DNA of 6,065 nt from NCBI GenBank assembly GCA_016935955.1, contig JAFGPY010000451.1, positions 1 through 6,065 on the forward strand. Direction: 5' to 3'. Made by a program: the position numbers and the translations under genes. Within the stretch, counting starts at the first letter, position 1; every line of letters begins with the position of its first letter. Shown here in pieces: positions 1 to 4,520 of the stretch. Source of the DNA: Planctomycetota bacterium. Its GTDB lineage: Bacteria > Planctomycetota > Phycisphaerae > FEN-1346 > JAACEH01. Below the pieces are notes generated by a model, which searched no databases, had not been told where the DNA came from, and saw nothing but the letters and a program-made list of their open reading frames with translations.

Positions 1-600
1 GATGCCCAGGGCGATGGCGCCGAACATCGGCAGGTACGCCGGCCAGCCGCCCTCGCGACGCCAGGCCCACCAGAAGAAGTAGAAGGCCAGCGTCGTCCAG
101 AGCACGAGCATCGAATCCAGGTTGGCCGTTCGCGATGCGCGGAGCAGGTGCATGGCGGCCATGAAGGCCCCGGCCGCAATGAGGCCGACCGCGTGCCCCT
201 TCAACTGCCGGCCGAACAGGTAGACGACCAGCACGGTCGCGATGGTCGCCAGGGCGGCGGGCAGTCGCGTCACCAGCGGCGTGACCTCGCCGCCCGAGAC
301 GCGGGCAAGTGCGGCCACCGTCCAGTAGTACAGCGGCGGCTTCTGGTACGTCGGCGTCCAGGGATTGAGCCGCAACTCGACCCAGTCGCCGGTCTCGAGC
401 ATGGCTTCGGCGATGCGCGCCGCCCTGGCCTCGTGGGTGGACCACAGGCCGCGGTCGCCCAGCCGCCACAGAAAGAGCACCGACGACGCGACGATGAGGA
501 GCGCCACGGCGATCCACGCCGAGCGACGCGGCGCGACGCCGCTTTGTGTCATGGGTTCGCTGGTCATCAACGTGTCTGTTTCTGCCTCGGACTCTGTCAT
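1..600 (-). CDS. ArnT/PMT-like membrane glycosyltransferase (GT39/GT83 type), N-terminal part
   Basis: Only the first 200 residues are inside the window; the gene runs off the left edge. Seen: a hydrophobic segment at residues about 28-46, then an external loop with RLGDRGLWSTHEARAARIAEAM (split here as residues 46-57 and 58-67), GDW (71-73), YQKPPLYYW (85-93), further membrane segments at about 112-129 and 136-150, and RTANLD (157-162) before another hydrophobic stretch. This order matches the ArnT/PMT superfamily, which moves a sugar from a polyprenyl-phosphate donor to lipid, glycan or protein on the outer face of the inner membrane; the acceptor cannot be told here. The acidic DE of ArnT's first loop reads HE (H56, E57). 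The ATG at 600 is the first start after an in-frame TGA just upstream; it lacks a clear Shine-Dalgarno sequence, so Met12 or Met17 are alternatives. It lies 116 nt downstream of the coiled-coil gene on the same strand. Confidence 0.85.
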   Translation of the reverse strand, partial: MTESEAETDTLMTSEPMTQSGVAPRRSAWIAVALLIVASSVLFLWRLGDRGLWSTHEARAARIAEAMLETGDWVELRLNPWTPTYQKPPLYYWTVAALARVSGGEVTPLVTRLPAALATIATVLVVYLFGRQLKGHAVGLIAAGAFMAAMHLLRASRTANLDSMLVLWTTLAFYFFWWAWRREGGWPAYLPMFGAIALGI

Positions 601-633
601 GTGTCACGGCGGGTCTTGCCCCGTCGCGATGAA

Positions 634-662
634 AGGATACTCGTACTCACTTGGCCGGACAA
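634..662 (-). promoter_or_regulatory. possible sigma70 promoter of the glycosyltransferase gene
   Basis: On the minus strand TTGTCC (662-657) and TATCCT (639-634) are separated by exactly 17 nt. Each hexamer matches the sigma70 consensus at four of six positions. Transcription would start near 627, about 27 nt before the ATG at 600. The gap to the upstream gene holds no obvious terminator, so read-through from that gene is also possible. In GC-rich DNA such a match can arise by chance. Confidence 0.35.
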
Positions 663-716
663 GCCGGACGCGACGCAGCCGCAAAGAAGACTGAGGCCGA
701 TTCTAGCGCGTCGCCC

Positions 717-2447
717 TCACTCACTGCGTCTCTGGAAGTAGTCGCGAACCAGTTGCCGTTGCCGGGCGGGGATATGCTCGTCCGCCAGGGCCTTCATCGC
801 CTCCTTGCTGTAGGCATCGAGGTCGCCGGTGAAGTCCATGGTCGCCGCCTCGTCCGGATCGGCCGGCCCCTTGACCATGATGCTGCCGGCGCTGTCGCCC
901 TTGCCGATGCGGCCCGGAGAATACTCGCTTGTGTTCGTATGGTCAATAGACTTCGGCCGATAGATGCGGGCCCACGGCAACTCCGACTGGTTCTCCTCCA
1001 ATTCCATGTGGCCGCCCTGCCCGCCGCCTTCCATATTCGTGCTCGCCATGCTCGGCTGACTCTGTCCGGCTCCGGTGCCCGTGCCGCTGCCGGAACCGCT
1101 CGAACCGTCGCCGCCTTCCGATCCTTCCTGGTCGCCTTGCTGGCCGCCGCCCTGCTTGCCCGTGCCGTTGCAGGCCGAGCACTTCTTGCCGCCCACCTGC
1201 CCCGTCCCTCCGCAGGCCGAGCAGCTTCCCTGCCCGGACGATGAGCCCTGCGATGCCGAAGCCGACTGAGCCTGACCGCTGCCTTCCTGGCCCGACGCCT
1301 GCTTGGCCTGGTCCACCTTGTCGATCGCATTCTTCAACTGGGCCTGGCTCGCGCCGCTGCCCTGCCCCTTGCCCTTGCCGCCGCCCGCGCTGGCGATTCG
1401 CGACAGGTCGTTGGACAACTGGCCGGCGCTCGTCTGCCCGCCCTCGGCCGCAGCCTGCACGTTCTGCCCCGCCTGCTCCAGGGCCGCATCGCCCGACGCG
1501 CGGCCCGCCTGCTCGGCGGCCTTGCCCACGCGGCTCATCGCCGACCTCTCCGCGTCGGTGGCCTTGCCTTCGGCGGCGCGCTTGGCCAAATCCTCGGCCT
1601 TCTGAGCTTCGGCCTCCGTCGGATTCTCGCTGATGGCCGCCTGGACACTCTCGGCTTCTTTGGCGGCCTTCTCCTTGGCCTCCTTCAGCGCGTCCTCGGC
1701 CTGCTTGCGCTCGTCGAACTCCTTCTTCATGTCGTCCTGCAGACGGTTCATGTCGGCCAGCATCCGCGCCGGGGCCATCTTCGCGTTGGCCAGCCGGTCG
1801 GCCTCCTCCTCGGCCTTCTTCAGCAACTCCTGCAACTCGGCGTCGCCCTCGATCGCCCGGTCCTGCCGGATGCTGCGAATACTGTCGCGAAGCGTTTCGG
1901 CCGCCTTGCGGCTGCGGGCGTCGAACGCCTCGCGGGCGCGGTAGTCGGCCGTCTTGTACGGCGGCAGGAACAGGATCGCCCCGCAGGCCAGCAGCGCCAC
2001 CGCCAGGTACCGCACCTGCCACGAGACGTTGCGTCCGTAGGTGATCGTGCTCGGGCGGAACCGCCGGCAGATGTCCAGGGCCTCGTCGCGAACCATCGCC
2101 ACGAGCGGACCGCCGCCGCCCTCGCGAGCGAACTCGTAAGCCGTGCTGACCCGTTCGTGCAGGCCCGCGCGGCGGTCGAGGTAGATGGCGGCATGGCGCA
2201 ACGTGATCGGCCGCAGCATCCGCGCCGCCACGCCGGCCAGGAAGGCCGCGGGAATGAGCGCCAGCGGCATGTAGGGGTAGACGTACCACGTCGGCAGCAG
2301 GCTGTAGGCCAGGCAACTGGCAACCACCGCGAGGAGGGTCGCTGCGGCCCCGTAGATGGCCCAGCGCAGGCCGCTCTCGACGGCCCGCACAACGGCCAAC
2401 CGCCGACGCACCTGGTGCAACGTCCGAACGATTTCCTTGTCCGCCAT
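717..2447 (-). CDS. DUF4175-like membrane-anchored coiled-coil protein with a DnaJ-type CxxCxGxG pair
   Basis: This encodes 576 residues. Seen: hydrophobic segments at about 30-50, 58-77 and 146-163; between them IYLDRRAGLHERVSTAYEF (88-106), which resembles a motif I associate with DUF4175-like proteins; a charged, alanine-rich likely coiled coil at 173-305; a low-complexity Gly/Ser/Gln region at about 340-480; and a tail with EHIPARQRQLVRDYF (557-571). Inside the linker, CSACGGTG (409-416) and CSACNGTG (423-430) match the CxxCxGxG repeat of the DnaJ zinc finger and could bind one zinc ion, though no J domain is present. As I recall, relatives often sit near MoxR ATPase, DUF58 and von Willebrand-type genes; none is visible here. 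Function unknown; an envelope scaffold or assembly factor is a guess. The start is chosen for GGAGG 7 nt upstream and a TATAAT box; the frame stays open to 2903, but that part is repeat sequence. Confidence 0.8.
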   Translation of the reverse strand: MADKEIVRTLHQVRRRLAVVRAVESGLRWAIYGAAATLLAVVASCLAYSLLPTWYVYPYMPLALIPAAFLAGVAARMLRPITLRHAAIYLDRRAGLHERVSTAYEFAREGGGGPLVAMVRDEALDICRRFRPSTITYGRNVSWQVRYLAVALLACGAILFLPPYKTADYRAREAFDARSRKAAETLRDSIRSIRQDRAIEGDAELQELLKKAEEEADRLANAKMAPARMLADMNRLQDDMKKEFDERKQAEDALKEAKEKAAKEAESVQAAISENPTEAEAQKAEDLAKRAAEGKATDAERSAMSRVGKAAEQAGRASGDAALEQAGQNVQAAAEGGQTSAGQLSNDLSRIASAGGGKGKGQGSGASQAQLKNAIDKVDQAKQASGQEGSGQAQSASASQGSSSGQGSCSACGGTGQVGGKKCSACNGTGKQGGGQQGDQEGSEGGDGSSGSGSGTGTGAGQSQPSMASTNMEGGGQGGHMELEENQSELPWARIYRPKSIDHTNTSEYSPGRIGKGDSAGSIMVKGPADPDEAATMDFTGDLDAYSKEAMKALADEHIPARQRQLVRDYFQRRSE

Positions 2448-2454
2448 AGCCCGT

Positions 2455-2459
2455 CCTCC
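2455..2459 (-). promoter_or_regulatory. Shine-Dalgarno site fixing the start at 2447
   Basis: The minus strand reads GGAGG, 7 nt before the ATG at 2447. It is the best ribosome-binding site on this strand in the region and argues against the longer open frame that begins at 2903. Confidence 0.8.
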
Positions 2460-2477
2460 CGCCGACGCAACATTCCT

Positions 2478-2506
2478 ATTATATTGGATGCCCGCGACCG
2501 CGGAAA
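2478..2506 (-). promoter_or_regulatory. promoter of the coiled-coil membrane protein gene
   Basis: The minus strand carries a perfect TATAAT (2483-2478) in a small AT-rich island within GC-rich DNA. At a 17-nt spacing the -35 position is TTTCCG (2506-2501), a poor match. A better hexamer, TTGAAC (2512-2507), is 23 nt away, too far for a standard promoter. Transcription would start near 2470, giving a leader of about 23 nt that includes the Shine-Dalgarno site. The -10 box is convincing; the -35 is not, so an activator or another sigma factor could be involved. Confidence 0.55.
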
Positions 2507-2578
2507 GTTCAATCCTTCGCGGCTCCCACGTACACCGCACGGGCCGGACGAACCGCCCCGACGCTCCTGCCGTTGTAG

Positions 2579-2598
2579 GGGCACGGCGCGGCGTGCCC
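2579..2598. repeat. short GC-rich inverted repeat
   Basis: GGGCACG (2579-2585) pairs with CGTGCCC (2592-2598) across a 6-nt loop. It lies about 95 nt upstream of the minus-strand -10 box and 30 nt left of the first structured repeat. No T tract follows on either strand, so it is unlikely to be an intrinsic terminator. It may be a small dispersed palindrome or an operator. Confidence 0.45.
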
Positions 2599-2625
2599 GC
2601 GAACCATGTCGCCACACGCATGGGC

Positions 2626-2734
2626 GCACAAGCCCGCCGCATTGCGGCGGGATACGACACGTTGCCGGCCGCTCGATCCCGCGACAGTGCCGCGGGCTTG
2701 TTGCACAACGCTTCAGCCACGATGATCCCACGAG
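2626..2734 (+). repeat. structured REP/BIME-like repeat, copy 1
   Basis: A 75-nt core (2626-2700) is followed by about 34 nt also shared with copy 3. The core has two 25-nt arms, 2629-2653 and 2676-2700, around a 22-nt centre. The left arm contains an 8-bp hairpin (CCCGCCGC, loop ATT, GCGGCGGG). The right arm contains a second hairpin, which in this copy has one A-C mismatch. The arms are also near-complementary to each other. By hand the core differs from copy 2 at 5 positions and from copy 3 at 6. No transposase gene is linked. Confidence 0.85.
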
Positions 2735-2748
2735 CCGTGTGCATGGGC

Positions 2749-2855
2749 GCACAAGCCCGCCGCATTGTGGCGGGATACAACACGCTGCCGGCCGCTCGAT
2801 CCCGCGGCAGTACCGCGGGCTTGTTGCGCAACGTTTCAGCTGCGATTGTCGATAG
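2749..2855 (+). repeat. structured REP/BIME-like repeat, copy 2
   Basis: The core is 2749-2823, with arms at 2752-2776 and 2799-2823. It starts 123 nt after copy 1 in the same orientation, and both copies are preceded by GCATGGGC. The first hairpin has a G-T wobble and the second has one mismatch at its inner end. Similarity to the other copies continues through TTGCGCAACGTTTCAGC and fades after about 2850. It differs from copy 3 at about 7 of 75 core positions. Confidence 0.85.
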
Positions 2856-2951
2856 TTTCCCGCACCGACAAATCTTTCTCAGGCCGACGTTGTTTGTACC
2901 CATACCAGCGCAGCGCGGTGATGACGACGTGCGAACTCGGCCGTCCTTCTT

Positions 2952-2957
2952 AAGGAG
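2952..2957 (+). promoter_or_regulatory. Shine-Dalgarno site of the secreted protein gene
   Basis: AAGGAG lies 8 nt before the ATG at 2966, a near-ideal sequence and spacing. It supports that start, which is followed at once by a signal-peptide-like sequence. Confidence 0.8.
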
Positions 2958-2965
2958 ACCGTACC

Positions 2966-4192
2966 ATGACCACTCACCGACACGCTGTGCCCGTTCTGCC
3001 CATGCTGGCCCTTGCCCTGGTGGGCGTCGCCACGGCCCTCGGCGGCGAAGACGACGATTCCCAGGCGCTCATCGTCCGGATGCCCGACGGCAACCATCAG
3101 GAAGTCCGCATCTCGCGCGACCTGCTGATCCAGGCCATCGAGAACTGGGAGCCCCCGCTGATCCTCAAGACCTACGACGTCGGCATCATGCTCAGGAAGC
3201 GGCCGGACTACCTGTACGCCTTCAACGAAAACGCCATACATCGCCACGCGGACTTCTTCTGCGGCACGTGCCAATACGACGACCGTGGCGGCATCTTCGA
3301 CGATGATGACGACGACGATTGCGGCCCTCCGCAGGACGAGCTTCTCATGAGCATCATCCAGCGCGTGGTCCGCGATCCGGACGAATGCTGGGAAGACATG
3401 GGCGGCCGCGCGACCATCGACGTCGATGTCGGCAGAGGACTCATGTTCGTCAGCGCCACGAAGTTCGCCCACAAGCAGATCGAGCAATTGCTGTCCACGG
3501 ACCTGCGGCCGAAGCAGACGACCGTGACGACCCACATCATGGCCGCCGAACTTGAGGAATCGTTCGCCCGGCAACTGATGATGGGCGGCTCGCGGATCGC
3601 CCGCACCGAAGACGATCGCAAGGAACTGAACAAGGCCATCGTCAAGGTGCACGGCCACGTGACTCTGAGCGGATCGGACGGCCAGGCGCTCAGCGCCAAC
3701 GGCGGCGCCACGCAGAGTCTCACGCGGAGCGTCGAGCCCGTCGTCGCCGAGCAGAGCGTGGCCTGGGACCCGATGGTGGGCTACGTCTTCTCGGGGTTCA
3801 TGGCCCGGGCACGGACGGCGATGTATCCGCAACGGGACCTGGCCGACGGCGCGGGCCGCGCGCTGGTGGACTACCGCGTGGCGTTCTCCCAGGCCCTGGA
3901 CGTGGGCGAAGGTGTCGCGGAGGCCGCCGTGCCGCAACAGTCGCACGGCAAGGCCACCTACGACAAGCCCACGACCGCCATCGACGAGCACGCCGGAACC
4001 GTCACGCTGGAGCTGGACTGCCCGACGATCGTTGCCGGCGGCCTGGCGCCGACGAGGCTGCTCTACAACGAAAACGAAGCCGCAACCAGGGGCCGCACCG
4101 TGCCGCTCTATTACATCGTCACCGTGCAGAAGACCGGCGACGACCGGCCGCAAGCCGCAAACGCCCAGGACAAGCCGACAGGCGACAAGTAG
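2966..4192 (+). CDS. secreted protein with a secretin-N-like module and poly-Asp segment
   Basis: This encodes 408 residues. Seen: a basic start and hydrophobic core (about 8-25), a likely Sec signal peptide cleaved near residue 26; then IHRHADFFCGTC (91-102) with a CxxC; seven aspartates (112-118) followed by Cys119; and a segment from DELLMSIIQRVV (124-135) through GGRATIDVD (146-154) to HKQIEQLL (169-176). The last segment resembles the beta-alpha module of secretin N-terminal or STN domains as found in planctomycete secreted proteins. The region about 230-390 is beta-rich by eye (for example VTLELDCPTI, 346-355) and may be a reduced secretin-like domain. The family's function is unknown to me; transport, piliation or envelope binding are guesses. 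The gene stands alone, divergent from its left neighbour and convergent with rpoN. The start has a strong Shine-Dalgarno site and the transcript can end at the terminator at 4380-4414. Reality of the gene is confident; the domain assignment is not. Confidence 0.78.
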   Translation: MTTHRHAVPVLPMLALALVGVATALGGEDDDSQALIVRMPDGNHQEVRISRDLLIQAIENWEPPLILKTYDVGIMLRKRPDYLYAFNENAIHRHADFFCGTCQYDDRGGIFDDDDDDDCGPPQDELLMSIIQRVVRDPDECWEDMGGRATIDVDVGRGLMFVSATKFAHKQIEQLLSTDLRPKQTTVTTHIMAAELEESFARQLMMGGSRIARTEDDRKELNKAIVKVHGHVTLSGSDGQALSANGGATQSLTRSVEPVVAEQSVAWDPMVGYVFSGFMARARTAMYPQRDLADGAGRALVDYRVAFSQALDVGEGVAEAAVPQQSHGKATYDKPTTAIDEHAGTVTLELDCPTIVAGGLAPTRLLYNENEAATRGRTVPLYYIVTVQKTGDDRPQAANAQDKPTGDK

Positions 4193-4216
4193 GAGCGGCT
4201 CGCGAGCCATGTGGCC

Positions 4217-4248
4217 ACGCAGGGCGGATGCAAGCACCCGCCCTGCGT
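4217..4248. terminator. stem-loop after the secreted protein gene
   Basis: ACGCAGGGCGG (4217-4227) pairs perfectly with CCGCCCTGCGT (4238-4248), an 11-bp stem with a 10-nt loop, starting 24 nt after the stop codon. No T tract follows on the plus strand, so it is more likely an RNA 3'-end stabiliser or a weak terminator than a full intrinsic terminator. Confidence 0.5.
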
Positions 4249-4259
4249 CATTGTCGCGT

Positions 4260-4368
4260 GCACAAGCCCGCCGCATTGCGGCGGGATACGACACGCCTCC
4301 AACCGCTCGATCCCGCGGCAGTGCCGCGGGCTTGTTGCGCAACGCTTCGACCACGATGATCACACGAG
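4260..4368 (+). repeat. structured REP/BIME-like repeat, copy 3
   Basis: The core is 4260-4334, with arms at 4263-4287 and 4310-4334. This copy is the best preserved structurally: both inner hairpins have perfect 8-bp stems. The flank after the core, TTGCGCAACGCTTC and CACGATGATC, matches copy 1 closely, so the unit is longer than the palindromic core. It has the same orientation as copies 1 and 2 but lies on the other side of the secreted protein gene. Confidence 0.85.
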
Positions 4369-4379
4369 ACCATAAAGAC

Positions 4380-4414
4380 ACGGCCTGCCCCACGTGGGAC
4401 AGGCCGTTTTCGTT
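4380..4414 (+). terminator. intrinsic terminator
   Basis: ACGGCCTG (4380-4387) pairs with CAGGCCGT (4400-4407), and the inner CCCACGTGGG extends the stem after one C-A mismatch. TTTTCGTTT follows directly on the plus strand, as expected for Rho-independent termination of the secreted-protein transcript about 190 nt after its stop. On the minus strand the following sequence is only mildly T-rich, so it would be a weaker stop for rpoN. Confidence 0.75.
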
Positions 4415-4465
4415 TGCCTTGAACTCACTTCCTTGCGGCCGCTCCGAACTCCCTGCAGTGGGTGG

Positions 4466-4489
4466 CATGGCCACGCTTGCGTGGCCATG
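4466..4489. repeat. near-perfect palindrome downstream of rpoN
   Basis: CATGGCCACGC (4466-4476) and GCGTGGCCATG (4479-4489) are exact reverse complements separated by TT. It lies 31 nt past the rpoN stop codon. As RNA it forms a strong hairpin but lacks a T tract. A related sequence, CCATGTGGCCACGC, occurs at 4207-4220, which hints at a small dispersed palindrome family. It may act as the 3' end structure of the rpoN transcript. Confidence 0.6.
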
Positions 4490-4520
4490 AAGGGCTGGCC
4501 ATTCGCCCCGCGCGGATCGC

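Larger units (their letters stand above)
2448..2965. other. divergent intergenic region with promoter, hairpin and two repeat copies
   Basis: This 518-nt stretch lies between divergently transcribed genes. From left to right it holds the minus-strand ribosome-binding site and promoter, a short GC hairpin, two head-to-tail copies of a structured repeat, about 100 nt without recognised structure, and the Shine-Dalgarno site of the plus-strand gene. I could not find a convincing plus-strand promoter. Open frames crossing it translate the repeats and do not look like genes. Confidence 0.75.
4193..4520. other. convergent intergenic region rich in hairpins
   Basis: This 328-nt stretch separates the convergent secreted-protein gene and rpoN. 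It contains no credible gene. In order it holds a stem-loop (4217-4248), repeat copy 3 (4260-4368), an intrinsic terminator (4380-4414) and a palindrome (4466-4489). Such an array can insulate convergent transcripts from one another. Confidence 0.75.

Noticed and set aside
148..741. Plus-strand open frames over the glycosyltransferase
   Set aside because: They are antisense to a gene with clear family motifs, have no good ribosome site and translate to Arg-rich sequence.
943..2316. 457-codon open frame overlapping the coiled-coil gene on the same strand
   Set aside because: It is an out-of-frame reading of GC-rich DNA, with an Arg/Gly/Pro-rich composition and no motifs; the other frame has membrane segments, a coiled coil and a zinc-finger motif.
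2684..2833. Sigma-54 promoter within GGGCTTGTTGCGC of the repeats
   Set aside because: The TTGC resembles a -12 element, but there is no GG at the required distance in a TGGCAC-like context, and all copies carry the same sequence as part of the repeat stem.
2626..2855. CRISPR array
   Set aside because: Only two adjacent copies exist, the units are about 110 nt and strongly self-complementary, there are no uniform spacers and no cas genes.
2846..2965. Sigma70 promoter for the secreted protein gene
   Set aside because: TTGTCG and TTGTTT hexamers occur, but no acceptable -10 box lies 16-18 nt downstream of either.
2879..4474. Long open frame on the minus strand opposite the secreted protein gene
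   Set aside because: It is antisense to a gene with a strong Shine-Dalgarno site and signal peptide, its translation is rich in Arg, Val and His without recognisable domains, and its start side crosses the terminator and repeat copy 3.
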